From Polyangium sp. 15x6 (lineage in GTDB: Bacteria > Myxococcota_A > Polyangia > Polyangiales > Polyangiaceae): DNA of 43,369 bases. The stretch's first letter is position 1, and every line of letters starts with the position of its first letter. Below are positions 31,297 through 39,478 of this stretch, piece by piece. Below the pieces are notes generated by a model. It was not told where the DNA came from. It did no database searches and worked only from the letters and a program-made list of their open reading frames with translations. The position numbers and the translations under genes are program-made. The stretch covers positions 1 through 43,369 of the forward strand of contig NZ_JASBQE010000100.1 in assembly GCF_029960785.1 (NCBI RefSeq), given 5' to 3'.

Positions 31297-32751
31297 TCAG
31301 CGCAGCTGCAAGCGGAAGCGCGCCCCCGGGCCCTCGTCTTCCTCGACCTCCGGCGCGAGCGGCGCGGCGGTCCGGCCAAGCGCTGGGTTGAAGGGCACGT
31401 CGGCCCAATCGAAGATGCGGCTCATTGCGTGCAATCGCTCGTTCTCGGGCAGCTCTTCGATCCCCACGCCGTGATGCCCGTCGGGCACGAAGTACCGGAA
31501 GGAGTCGTTCTTCGCCCGGGCCTCGAACGGGTTGGTGCTCCAAGGATCGTTTTCACCATAGATGAAGAGCATCCGCTCGCCGCGCGCCCACGTCCGCGCT
31601 TCGATTCGCGCCATGAGGCCGTAGTCGAACGGGATCGTCACCGGCACGGGCGTCAGGTTTTTCGCTTGGTCCTGCCCCGGATACCGCAGCAGATCCTTCA
31701 AGGGGGCCTCGTCGAAACGCGGATGGCCGAGCTGGGTGGCCGACTGGTAGAAATAGGGCCCGTAGTGCACGTTGATGGTCTCGTCGTCGTAGTTGAACGG
31801 GGCGCCGAGGTAGTCGACGTAGAAGTGAAGCAGCTCCTCGTCGCTCGCGTCCGGCGCTGGGAGATGAGGTTCGCAGAAATCCACGGGGCAGAACTGCCAG
31901 TAGAAGAACGAGGCCTCGACGACGCCGAACTCGAAGGCCCGGTCGGCCCCCACGATATCGTACGTGAGGCCCCACTCGGCCATCTCCGCCACCATCATCG
32001 GCACGATCTGCTCACGCCGGGCCAGAAGGGCGCGCTGGTATGCGATCAACCTCGCCCGCATCGCCGGGTCCCCCACCTGACGGATGAAGGTGACGTACCG
32101 CGGATCGCTCGGCGAATAGGTGGACGGCGACACGAACGCGACCGTGCCGTCCACGTCGTCCGGGTAGTAGTAGCGATGATAGATCGAGGTCATGCCGCCC
32201 TTGCTGCTGGCGCCGGAGATCCAGCGGCCTGAATAGACGGGCCTGAACGCCTGCACGATCCGGTGGTGATCACCAGCGGCCTGCTCGATATCGAGGTGCT
32301 CGTACGTCGGGCCCGGGGGCACGGATTCGCCGTAGTAGCGGTGCTCGGCGTAGAGCTGATTGGCCTGGAGCATCTCCGTGACCTCGCCCTGGATCACTCT
32401 CCGCGTGTTCACCGCATACCCGCTGGGGAGGAACGACGTGGGCGCGTCGAAGGAGCGGTGCAGGAGGGCGATTTTCTGGGTGAAGCGCGGGCCGTCCGGG
32501 TCATGGTGGTCCACGGGCTGCTCGAACTTGAGCACGAAGAAGCGCGTGCCCGGGATGGTCGAAGGATTCTCGCTGACCACCGTGAGCCCGGGGATCGATG
32601 CGAGCTCGGCGAGGACCTCGTCCGTCACGGCCGCCTGCGCAGCGGCGACGGATTCGTCCGGCGAAAGGCCCTCTCCGGTGCCGCACGCGGCGACGCCGAA
32701 AGCGAGGAGGGTCGATATCACGGGAAAGCTACGATTTTGCCACATGTCCAT
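31297..32751 (-). CDS. S37-family tripeptidyl aminopeptidase-like lipoprotein
   Basis: A 484-residue exported serine peptidase. The N-terminus is a lipoprotein signal (VISTLLAFGVAACGTG, Cys near 22), followed by a propeptide-like stretch. The alpha/beta-hydrolase core has the YAEHRYYGESVP segment, the nucleophile motif SGASSKGGM near residue 182, an Asp in YGENDPWS and a His in DGHHGVG, as in the Streptomyces prolyl tri/tetrapeptidyl aminopeptidase family S37. It should release short peptides from protein N-termini at the cell surface. The start used is ATG 32751; ATG 32745 is equally possible, and neither has a good ribosome site. It lies upstream of, and on the same strand as, the NCS2 permease gene, consistent with a scavenging role. 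Confidence 0.87.
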   Translation of the reverse strand: MDMWQNRSFPVISTLLAFGVAACGTGEGLSPDESVAAAQAAVTDEVLAELASIPGLTVVSENPSTIPGTRFFVLKFEQPVDHHDPDGPRFTQKIALLHRSFDAPTSFLPSGYAVNTRRVIQGEVTEMLQANQLYAEHRYYGESVPPGPTYEHLDIEQAAGDHHRIVQAFRPVYSGRWISGASSKGGMTSIYHRYYYPDDVDGTVAFVSPSTYSPSDPRYVTFIRQVGDPAMRARLIAYQRALLARREQIVPMMVAEMAEWGLTYDIVGADRAFEFGVVEASFFYWQFCPVDFCEPHLPAPDASDEELLHFYVDYLGAPFNYDDETINVHYGPYFYQSATQLGHPRFDEAPLKDLLRYPGQDQAKNLTPVPVTIPFDYGLMARIEARTWARGERMLFIYGENDPWSTNPFEARAKNDSFRYFVPDGHHGVGIEELPENERLHAMSRIFDWADVPFNPALGRTAAPLAPEVEEDEGPGARFRLQLR

Positions 32752-32981
32752 GCTTTCATATTGGCAATCGCCGTGCCGGGCACCACGCCTTGCAGCAACG
32801 CCATGCCCGCGGGAGCCTCCGATCCCCGTGCACATGTCGAGCAACCGGCTTGCGCAAATCGCGCAAACGGGCCGTCGACGTCGCGCGATTCGTGCAGACG
32901 AGGGACGTGCCGTGCCGGCTCTGACGCAGCGCATGAATCGCCGAGCAAGCGGGGCGCGATCCGTGATACGCTCCCGTCACG

Positions 32982-34553
32982 ATGTCCGCGCCCTCCCCTG
33001 CCCTCACGTTCCCACGCGTGTACAACGCAGCCGAGCATTTCATCGATCGGCACCTCGCCGAGGGGCGCGGCGACAAGACCGCGGTCATCGACCATCGAGG
33101 CGCTGTCACCTACGCGGAGCTCGCCGAACGCGTGAACCGCGCGGGCAACGCGCTCCGCGGGCTCGGCGTCCGGATGGAGGAGCGGGTGCTCTTGTGCCTG
33201 CTCGACGGCCGCGATTTCCCCGCCGTCTTTTTCGGAGCGATGAAGATCGGCGCCGTGCCGGTGCCCGTGAACACGTTGCTCCAGCCCGACGATTACGCGT
33301 ACCTGCTCGACGACAGCCGCGCCCGCGTGCTCGTCCTCTCGTCCTCGCTCTATCCGAAATTCGAGCCGCTCCTCGAGAAGGCGCGTTTCCTCCAGCACGT
33401 CGTGCTCGTGGACGCGGACGACGAGGCCTCCGGAAAACACGCGCACCTCGGCCCGCTCCTCCGCGCCGCCGAACCCACGCTCGCGGCCGCGCCGACGACG
33501 CCGGACGACGTGGCCTTCTGGCTCTATTCGTCCGGCTCGACCGGCCGGCCGAAAGGCGCGGTGCACCTGCATTCCCACCTCCAGCAGACCGCCGTGCTTT
33601 ATGGCGAGCGTGTGCTCGGGATCACCCCCGACGACGTGGTCTTCTCGGCGGCGAAATCGTTCTTCGCGTACGGCCTCGGCAATGGGATCACCTTCCCGTT
33701 CCATGCCGGCGCGACGGCCGTCTACCAGCCCGACCGCGCGACGCCCGACACCGTGATGCGCGTGCTCCGCGAAAAACGCCCCACCATTTTCTATGGCGTT
33801 CCCACGCTCTACGCCTCGATCCTCGCCGATCCCAGAAACAACCGCGAGACCGGCTCCGATCGCCTCCGCGTCTGCGTCTCCGCGGGCGAGGCCTTGCCCA
33901 AGGAGATCGGCGAAAAATGGCTTCTGCGCTTCGGGGCGCACATCCTCGATGGGATCGGCTCCACCGAAATGCTGCACATCTTCATGAGCAATCGGCTTCA
34001 CGACGTGCGCTACGGGACCTCGGGCCGCCCCGTCCCCGGCTACGACGTGAAGCTCGTCGACGATGCGGGCGAGCCCGTGCCCGACGGCGAGGACGGCTCG
34101 CTCTGGGTGCGCGGGCCGTCGAGCTGCGTGGCCTACTGGAACCAGCGGCAAAAGAGCCTCGACACGTTCCACGGCGCCTGGACCCGCACGGGCGACCGGT
34201 ACGTGCGCGACGCCGAGGGTTATTTCACGTATGCAGGGCGAAGCGACGACATGCTCAAGGTGTCGGGGATCTGGGTCTCGCCGTTCGAGGTCGAGAGCGC
34301 CCTCACCGCCCACGAGGCCGTGCTCGAGGCCGCAGTCGTGGGCCACGCCGACGAGGCGAAGCTCGTCAAGCCGAAGGCCTTCGTGGTGCTGAAGCGGCCG
34401 GACGAAGCGTCGCCGGCGCTCGCGGATGCGCTGAAGGATTTCGTGAAGGGGCGGCTCGCGCCCTACAAATACCCGCGCTGGATCGAGTTCGTGCGCGAGC
34501 TGCCGAAGACGGCGACGGGGAAGATCCAGCGTTACAAGCTGCGGGAGGGATGA
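32982..34553 (+). CDS. Benzoate-CoA ligase family protein
   Basis: A 523-residue adenylate-forming enzyme. The AMP-binding motif YSSGSTGRPKGAVH is at residues about 181-194, then FFAYGLGNGITFPF, GIGSTEM and TGDRYVRDAEGYFTYAGRSDDMLKVSG. The catalytic Lys is in TATGKIQRYKL near the C-terminus. YNAAEHFIDRHLAEGRGDKTA and the FFAYGLGN block are characteristic of benzoate-CoA and 4-hydroxybenzoate-CoA ligases, which convert an aromatic acid, ATP and CoA to an aroyl-CoA thioester. The substrate could be another aryl acid. ATG 32982 begins just before the conserved N-terminal block. The stop overlaps the convergent TetR gene by 22 nt. Other aromatic catabolic genes are not in the window. Confidence 0.88.
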   Translation: MSAPSPALTFPRVYNAAEHFIDRHLAEGRGDKTAVIDHRGAVTYAELAERVNRAGNALRGLGVRMEERVLLCLLDGRDFPAVFFGAMKIGAVPVPVNTLLQPDDYAYLLDDSRARVLVLSSSLYPKFEPLLEKARFLQHVVLVDADDEASGKHAHLGPLLRAAEPTLAAAPTTPDDVAFWLYSSGSTGRPKGAVHLHSHLQQTAVLYGERVLGITPDDVVFSAAKSFFAYGLGNGITFPFHAGATAVYQPDRATPDTVMRVLREKRPTIFYGVPTLYASILADPRNNRETGSDRLRVCVSAGEALPKEIGEKWLLRFGAHILDGIGSTEMLHIFMSNRLHDVRYGTSGRPVPGYDVKLVDDAGEPVPDGEDGSLWVRGPSSCVAYWNQRQKSLDTFHGAWTRTGDRYVRDAEGYFTYAGRSDDMLKVSGIWVSPFEVESALTAHEAVLEAAVVGHADEAKLVKPKAFVVLKRPDEASPALADALKDFVKGRLAPYKYPRWIEFVRELPKTATGKIQRYKLREG

Positions 34554-35134
34554 GGTCTCGCGCGGATCCCGTCCAGCAAGAGCGCCTTGCAATGGGCGAA
34601 TCCCTCGGGAAAACTCATCCCGAGCGCGGCGAGGACGTCCGGGCGAAGGATGTTCTGCACGTTGTTGATGGCGATGCGGACGATGAAGTCCTCGGGCACG
34701 TCGGGCCGGAAGACGCCCGCGCGTTTGCCCGCGGAAAAGAGCGCGCGCGAGCGCGTGTGGACGACCTTGCTCCGCCATTGATCGACGCGCGCCCAGAGCG
34801 AAGGCGCGTCGCGCTGCAGATCGGTGAGCAGCGGACCACGCGCCTCTTCGTAGCCGCCGGCGACGATGCGCATGAACCGCTCGAGTTTGTCCTCGAAGCC
34901 CAAGCTCGCGTCGTCGAGCACGGCCGCGAGCGCGGCGTCGATCGCAATGAACACGGCGTCGATGACCGCCTCGCAGAGCTCCTCCTTGCTCGCGAAATGG
35001 CGGTAGAGCGTCTTTTTGCTCATGGCGAGCTCGCTCGCGATCTCGTCCATGGTGACGCGGCCGAACCCGTGCGCGAAAAAGAGACGGCGCGCGACGGCGA
35101 GGATGCGGCCGCGCGCCTCCACCTCGGCCGTCAC
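34532..35134 (-). CDS. TetR-family regulator coupled to cytochrome P450 gene
   Basis: A 200-residue TetR/AcrR-family regulator. Residues about 8-58 hold the helix-turn-helix (ILAVARRLFFAHGFGRVTMD, EIASELAMSKKTLYRHFASK). The C-terminal domain is an effector domain of about 130 residues (LGFEDKLERFMRIVAGGYEE, FIVRIAINNVQNILRPDVLA), close to the TetR_C_33/AcrR-like class. The start is GTG 35134, which overlaps the TGA of the P450 gene (GTGA at 35131-35134), so the two are translationally coupled. A repeated GTTTCC palindrome before the P450 gene is the probable operator, implying autoregulation of the pair. The effector is unknown, perhaps a P450 substrate. Confidence 0.88.
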   Translation of the reverse strand: MTAEVEARGRILAVARRLFFAHGFGRVTMDEIASELAMSKKTLYRHFASKEELCEAVIDAVFIAIDAALAAVLDDASLGFEDKLERFMRIVAGGYEEARGPLLTDLQRDAPSLWARVDQWRSKVVHTRSRALFSAGKRAGVFRPDVPEDFIVRIAINNVQNILRPDVLAALGMSFPEGFAHCKALLLDGIRARPHPSRSL

Positions 35135-36462
35135 GCGACGGCCCGCTGCACGGGCCCGAGGTACCGGAGCGGCGCGCCCTCGGACGGACCCAGGGTCACG
35201 TTGCGGCGCACGACGTGCGGCGGCTCGGCCGAGAGCACCTGGAAGCGGTGCGCCGAGAGGAGCGTGCCGAGCACGATCTTCATCTCGTAGAGCGCGAACG
35301 CCGCCCCGAGGCAACGCCGCGCGCCGCCCCCGAACGGCAGATACTCGAACGGCGTGAATTTGCGCTCCAGGAATCGCTCGGGCCGGAACACCTCGGCGTC
35401 GGGGTACAGCGCCGGGTGATTGTGCACGAGCACGATCGCCGCCATCACGGCGACCCCGGGCGGGAGCTCCCGACCGCGGAAGGTGAACGGCGCGAGCAGC
35501 TTGCGCGAGACCATCGCGACGACCGGATGCAGCCGCAAGGCCTCGTCGCAGACGGCCGAGAGATAAGGCAATTTGACGAGCGCCTCGGGCGCCGGGGACG
35601 GGCCGAGCTCGCGGATCTCGGCGAGGAGCCGGTCTCGAATGCGCGAGTTTCGATGAATGCCGTCGAGCGCCCAAGCCATGCCAATGGCCGTCGTCTCGTG
35701 GCCGGCGATGAGCATGGTGCGCAGCTCGTCGTCGATTTCCTCGTCGGACATCGGCCGGCCCTCCTCGTCGCGCACCGAGAGCAGGAGGCTCAGGATGTCG
35801 TCGCGGACCTCGCCGCTCTTGCGCCGGGCCGCCATCTCCTCGGCGATGAGGGCGTGGAAACGCGCGGTGTACTGCTGGAAACGCGCCCAGGGGCCGAGGC
35901 CGCCGAAGGAGCGGCGCAATGGCTCGATCATCATGAGCGGCGGCGTGTACGCCTCGATGTAGCCGACGATCGCCTCGCGGAAGAGCGCCACGCGCGCCGG
36001 ATCCCGCACCCCGAAGACGGCCTCGATGATGACCTCGAGCGAGATCTCCTGGGTGAGATCCTGCGCCTTGAACCTCGCGCCCGCGGAGAGCTCGGACGCC
36101 TTGCGCAGCGTGATGTCCGCCATGAGGTCGCCGTACGCGCGCATGCGATCGCCGTGGAATGGCGGGGTGAGCAGCTTGCGCTCGCGGCGATGGCGCGCGC
36201 CGTCGAGCAGGAGCATCGAATGCCGACCGACCACGGGTTCGAGCGGGAGATTCGCGAACGGGGTGAAGAGGGACGGATCCGCGGTGAAGATCTCGCGGAT
36301 CCCCTCGGGCTCCCCCGTGACGACGACGTTCCCCATGGGCAACCGGAGCGTGAACGGGTCGCCGTAACGGCCGACGCTGTCGAGGAAAAATTCCTTCGTA
36401 TTGCGGGCGAGCTTGAACGCCTGGAGCGCGGGGAAACGAGGACCGGCAGGCAAGGTGTGCAT
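35131..36462 (-). CDS. Cytochrome P450
   Basis: A 443-residue soluble cytochrome P450. The I-helix oxygen-activation motif is AGHETT, the ExxR of helix K is EALRLHP, and the heme-binding loop is FGGGARRCLGAAF, with the Cys thiolate near residue 383. There is no membrane anchor. The N-terminal LPAGPRFPALQAFKLARNTKEFFLDSVGRYG resembles CYP110-type or related bacterial P450s. The ATG at 36462 is preceded by GGAGG at 5-nt spacing. It is first in an operon with the TetR gene and probably controlled by it through the GTTTCC repeats at 36482-36513. No dedicated ferredoxin or reductase gene is nearby, so it would need generic redox partners. The substrate is unknown. Confidence 0.94.
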   Translation of the reverse strand: MHTLPAGPRFPALQAFKLARNTKEFFLDSVGRYGDPFTLRLPMGNVVVTGEPEGIREIFTADPSLFTPFANLPLEPVVGRHSMLLLDGARHRRERKLLTPPFHGDRMRAYGDLMADITLRKASELSAGARFKAQDLTQEISLEVIIEAVFGVRDPARVALFREAIVGYIEAYTPPLMMIEPLRRSFGGLGPWARFQQYTARFHALIAEEMAARRKSGEVRDDILSLLLSVRDEEGRPMSDEEIDDELRTMLIAGHETTAIGMAWALDGIHRNSRIRDRLLAEIRELGPSPAPEALVKLPYLSAVCDEALRLHPVVAMVSRKLLAPFTFRGRELPPGVAVMAAIVLVHNHPALYPDAEVFRPERFLERKFTPFEYLPFGGGARRCLGAAFALYEMKIVLGTLLSAHRFQVLSAEPPHVVRRNVTLGPSEGAPLRYLGPVQRAVA

Positions 36463-36481
36463 CGAAACCTCCGTGGGAACT

Positions 36482-36513
36482 CAGGAAACTATATCGGTTT
36501 CCTCGGTTTCCTG
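36482..36513. promoter_or_regulatory. Probable TetR operator upstream of P450
   Basis: CAGGAAAC at 36482-36489 is the exact reverse complement of GTTTCCTG at 36506-36513, and a third copy of GTTTCCT lies at 36497-36503. One inverted pair with a 7-nt spacer and one with a 16-nt spacer are therefore possible, the pattern of a TetR-family operator. It is about 20-50 bp before the P450 start codon. Confidence 0.72.
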
Positions 36514-36575
36514 CAAGCGCCAAGAACGTGCTTCGGGTTACGTAGGCCCGCCCTCTGCTTTCGCTCCCGAACCGC

Positions 36576-37355
36576 CTACGTCCTCCCCAGCACGAGGTCC
36601 ACGACCCAGCAACCGCGCGCATGCCCCGCTTTGCTCCGGCCGTGGACGAGAATCGATTTCTCGTTACATCCAGCGTCCGCGAGGGCATCGGCGAGCACGA
36701 CGAGCCGATCGAATGCTTTGTCGTCATGGATTGCGCGAGCCAAGGCCACCACCTCCGGGGTGCGCCACGCGGGCTCGGCCACGATCGGACGAAAAGGGTT
36801 TCCGAAGATGCATCGCAGGAGGTCGGCCTGGGCGCGCTCCTCGGCGAGCCGACTCGTGAAAAACCCGCTGCCCGATGGCCCCTCCCCGGGGTTCATGAGG
36901 GCCGCCCATGCCAGATGTGCATTCGAGGCGGCATAATACGCGGCCTTCGGGGCCTCCGCCCAGAGGGCCATCCCGCCCAGAGCAAGCGCTTCATGGGTCG
37001 GAAGGAGGGCTTCGTGTTCGGCGCCCCGAGACGCTCTCCATCGACCCTCCATGGCGTCGAGACGCGCGCGAACCTGCGCGGCGGCCCGCTCCCGCTCCTC
37101 GCTCGTCGCCTCCCCGTCGGCGAACCGCTCGGCGACCTCCACGGCCGCGCGAGCAAGCGGATCCGGCAAGAGATGGCGGATGCGATGATAACAAGCGCAA
37201 GCGAACAGCCGCAATTTGCGATCGCTGACCTTGCAGTCCGGGAAGGCCTCCAGGGCTTGAATCCGTGGGAAATTCGTCCCGAGGAGGAACCGCAACATCC
37301 GGCTCGGCTCGATGCCGCCGCACCATTCCTCCTCCGTCATCTCCACGTTCCACAT
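36576..37355 (-). CDS. Protein of a planctomycete-type repeat family
   Basis: A 259-residue protein. The N-terminus is MTEEEWCGGIEPSRMLRFLL from an internal ATG, then CKVSDRKLRLFACACYHRIR, AVEVAERFADGEATSEER, a helical Ala-rich middle, LRCIFGNPFRPIVAEPAWRT and, at the C-terminus, AFDRLVVLADALADAGC with RGCWVVDLVLG. These blocks match a large family common in planctomycetes and some myxobacteria (SDRKLRLFAVACCRRIW and HVRGCWVVDLLLGK in its members), function unknown to me. The ATG 37340 gives the family-standard MTEEEW start, while ATG 37355 adds MWNVE; neither has a convincing ribosome site. It is divergent from the AAC(3)-like gene by about 53 bp. No signal peptide or enzyme motif is visible. 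Confidence 0.72.
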   Translation of the reverse strand: MWNVEMTEEEWCGGIEPSRMLRFLLGTNFPRIQALEAFPDCKVSDRKLRLFACACYHRIRHLLPDPLARAAVEVAERFADGEATSEERERAAAQVRARLDAMEGRWRASRGAEHEALLPTHEALALGGMALWAEAPKAAYYAASNAHLAWAALMNPGEGPSGSGFFTSRLAEERAQADLLRCIFGNPFRPIVAEPAWRTPEVVALARAIHDDKAFDRLVVLADALADAGCNEKSILVHGRSKAGHARGCWVVDLVLGRT

Positions 37356-37408
37356 GTCAGCACGTTTTTTACAGTGTATGATGTGCCTCGTCCACCACGA
37401 CGCTGCCC

Positions 37409-38242
37409 ATGTACCCGACGACGCCGCTGCAGAGCCCCACCGACCTCGTGCGAGACCTGAAACAGCTCGGGATTCGCGCGGGCGACACATTGATGATCCA
37501 CGCCTCGCTTCGCGCCATCGGGGCTGTCGAAGGCGGCGCGCGCGGCGTCCTCGACGCCCTCGACGAGGCCGTCGGCGCGACCGGAACGTTGATGATGGTC
37601 CTCGGCGCGCGTGACGACTGGGCCTGGGTGAACGAGCTCCCCGAGCACGAGCGCGCCGCGCATCTGGAGAACGCCGAGCCCTTCGACAGCCTGCACACGC
37701 CCGCGGATCCGGACGTCGGTTACCTCGCCGAAGCGCTCCGCCAGCGCCCCGGCACGCAGGTGTCGGATCATCCCGAGGGGCGATTCGGCGCTCGCGGCGC
37801 GCGGGCCGCCGAGCTCCTCCGTGATCCGCCTTGGCACGATTACTTCGGTCCCGGCTCGCCGCTCGAAAGGTTATGTGAGCTCGGCGGACGCGTGCTCCGC
37901 CTCGGCGCCGACTTCAATACGACCACCGTGCTGCACTGGGCCGAGTATCTCGTGGAGCTGCCGGACAAACGCCGGGTACGTCGACACCGTCGCGTCGCCG
38001 GGAGCCCGGCGCCCGAGATCCGCCATGTCGATTGCCTCGACGACAGCGACGGGATCGTCGAATGGCCCGGCGAGGATTATTTCGCCCTCATCTTGCGAGC
38101 GTATCTGGAGACGGGCCGCGCGCGCGTCGGGACCGTGGGCCGGGCGCGGAGCGAGCTCCTCGAAGCCGCGGACCTCGTGCGCTTCGGCGTGGCCTGGATG
38201 AGCAGCCATTTCGCGCCTCAAGCGAGCGTGAGACGCATGTGA
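37409..38242 (+). CDS. AAC(3)-family aminoglycoside N-acetyltransferase-like protein
   Basis: A 277-residue protein of the AAC(3) fold. It has LRAIGAVEGGARGVLDALDE near residue 35-53, the AEPFDSLHTPADPDVGYLAEALRQRPG block, and VSDHPEGRFGARGARAAELL followed by DYFGPGSPLERLCELGGRVL, which form the acetyl-CoA and aminoglycoside pockets of the family. It transfers acetyl from acetyl-CoA to a 3-amino group; many environmental members have unknown substrates, so true resistance is not assured. The ATG 37409 is within 55 bp of the divergent neighbour. Its last 25 nt overlap the convergent GNAT gene. No mobile-element signature surrounds it. Confidence 0.88.
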   Translation: MYPTTPLQSPTDLVRDLKQLGIRAGDTLMIHASLRAIGAVEGGARGVLDALDEAVGATGTLMMVLGARDDWAWVNELPEHERAAHLENAEPFDSLHTPADPDVGYLAEALRQRPGTQVSDHPEGRFGARGARAAELLRDPPWHDYFGPGSPLERLCELGGRVLRLGADFNTTTVLHWAEYLVELPDKRRVRRHRRVAGSPAPEIRHVDCLDDSDGIVEWPGEDYFALILRAYLETGRARVGTVGRARSELLEAADLVRFGVAWMSSHFAPQASVRRM

Positions 38243-38733
38243 ATGCGCAAATTCCAGTCGATACCATGTTCACGTTGCGCTTCGGTCACCGCGCGCATCT
38301 CCGGGGACCATTCTTCCGGCGGGACCACGACGAACCCGTGACGTGCGTACCAGGGCATGTTCCAGGCGACATCCGATTGCGTGTTCAGCACGAGGGTCCG
38401 CTCGCCCGCCGCGCGGGCCCGCGTGATCGAATCTCGCAAGAGCGCCGTCCCGATGCCGAGACGCCCGTGCGAGGGCAAGACGCTCACCTGCCCGAGGCAG
38501 AGCTCCGCGCCGAGCCGCGTGACGAGGAGCCAGCCGACGACCTCGCCGTCCACCTCGGCCACGGTGATTCGCCCTGCCTCCACGGCTCGCTGGGCCACGT
38601 CGAGCGGGATGGTCTCCCCGTCGAGGAACGACGTATGCCCCGTCGCGCGAAAACGCTCGTCCGCCGCGCGCTCGATGCTTCCGAGCACGGGGATGTCTTC
38701 GACGCGCGCCGGCCGCAGGACGAACGAGCTCAC
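38218..38733 (-). CDS. GNAT-family N-acetyltransferase
   Basis: A 171-residue acetyltransferase of the GNAT superfamily. The core motif A is QVSVLPSHGRLGIGTALLRD, whose RLGIGTAL loop binds the pyrophosphate of acetyl-CoA; motif D and B follow (VAEVDGEVVGWLLVTR, PWYARHGFVVVPP). The GTG start at 38733 gives MSSFVLRPARVEDIPVLGSI, the usual beta1/alpha1 beginning. It overlaps the 3' end of the AAC(3)-like gene by 25 nt, convergent. The acceptor is unknown; a small amine is likely. Confidence 0.9.
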   Translation of the reverse strand: MSSFVLRPARVEDIPVLGSIERAADERFRATGHTSFLDGETIPLDVAQRAVEAGRITVAEVDGEVVGWLLVTRLGAELCLGQVSVLPSHGRLGIGTALLRDSITRARAAGERTLVLNTQSDVAWNMPWYARHGFVVVPPEEWSPEMRAVTEAQREHGIDWNLRIHMRLTLA

Positions 38734-38796
38734 GGCCGAGCTCTATCACACCTTCGCGAATCGGGAACTCCGCGCGCCCCGTGGACTCCCTCTCCC

Positions 38797-39426
38797 ATGG
38801 TTCGTGTTCTCGCCTGCGCCGTTTCGATGATGCTTCCGGCGCTCGGGCTCGCCTGCAGCTCGACGCGCCCACCCGTCGAGCCGCCGCCCCCCGCCGCCTC
38901 GGCGCCCGCCCCGACCGAAGATCCGCCTCCGCCCGTGACGCCCCGCGCGCCTGTCTCGACCGCCGATTGCCCCTTCCACTGGACGCCTCACGAGATCGGC
39001 GCGAGCGTGCTCCGGTTGCCGGCCGAATACGGCGGTCGATTCATGAATCCGCTCTACGACGCGGCTTGCGCCTGCGTGCGCCCCGGGGAAGCCGTGTACA
39101 TCGTCGCCCGCATCGTCCCCGAGCGCGGGACGATCGAGGCCGTGACGGGCGATCGCGAAGACCTCCCGACACACGCCGATCCGAGCATCGACGCCTGCTT
39201 CGCCGCCGTGCTCGGGGCGACGACCTTCGAGCCGTTCGAGGTCGGCAGCGACGTCGTCTGCCCCGAAGAGCCTCCGCCGCCGCCCAGCAAAGGCCCCCCG
39301 TTCTTCCGCCCTCCGCGCCTGGCGAATTGCCCCGCGCGCGGCGAGCAGACCTCGAAAATCGTCTATCCGCTCCTCGTGGACCGCCGCAAAGAGGCGCCCA
39401 CGCCCGCGCCGGCCGAGGGCCCGTAA
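38797..39426 (+). CDS. Cysteine-rich lipoprotein of unknown function
   Basis: A 209-residue lipoprotein. Residues 1-20 form a signal with lipobox LGLAC (Cys20). A Pro/Ala/Thr-rich linker follows (PPVEPPPPAASAPAPTEDPP). Residues about 55-150 hold a domain with several cysteines (ADCPFHW, YDAACACVRPGEAVYIVARI, ASFDACFAAVLG-type spacing, VVCPEEPP), probably disulfide-bonded. The C-terminus is proline-rich. ATG 38797 is used because nothing upstream looks coding. No database family is recognised. It is followed, in the same direction, by a membrane beta-propeller gene. Confidence 0.75.
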   Translation: MVRVLACAVSMMLPALGLACSSTRPPVEPPPPAASAPAPTEDPPPPVTPRAPVSTADCPFHWTPHEIGASVLRLPAEYGGRFMNPLYDAACACVRPGEAVYIVARIVPERGTIEAVTGDREDLPTHADPSIDACFAAVLGATTFEPFEVGSDVVCPEEPPPPPSKGPPFFRPPRLANCPARGEQTSKIVYPLLVDRRKEAPTPAPAEGP

Positions 39427-39478
39427 AAAGACATCCTTTCTCGTCCGCTGCGCGCCCGTGAACTGCTAGAAGTCCCTC

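Noticed and set aside
35134-36727. 731-codon frame running through the P450 gene on the same strand
   Set aside because: Only its last 200 codons (TetR) look like protein; the upstream part is an off-frame reading of the P450 gene.
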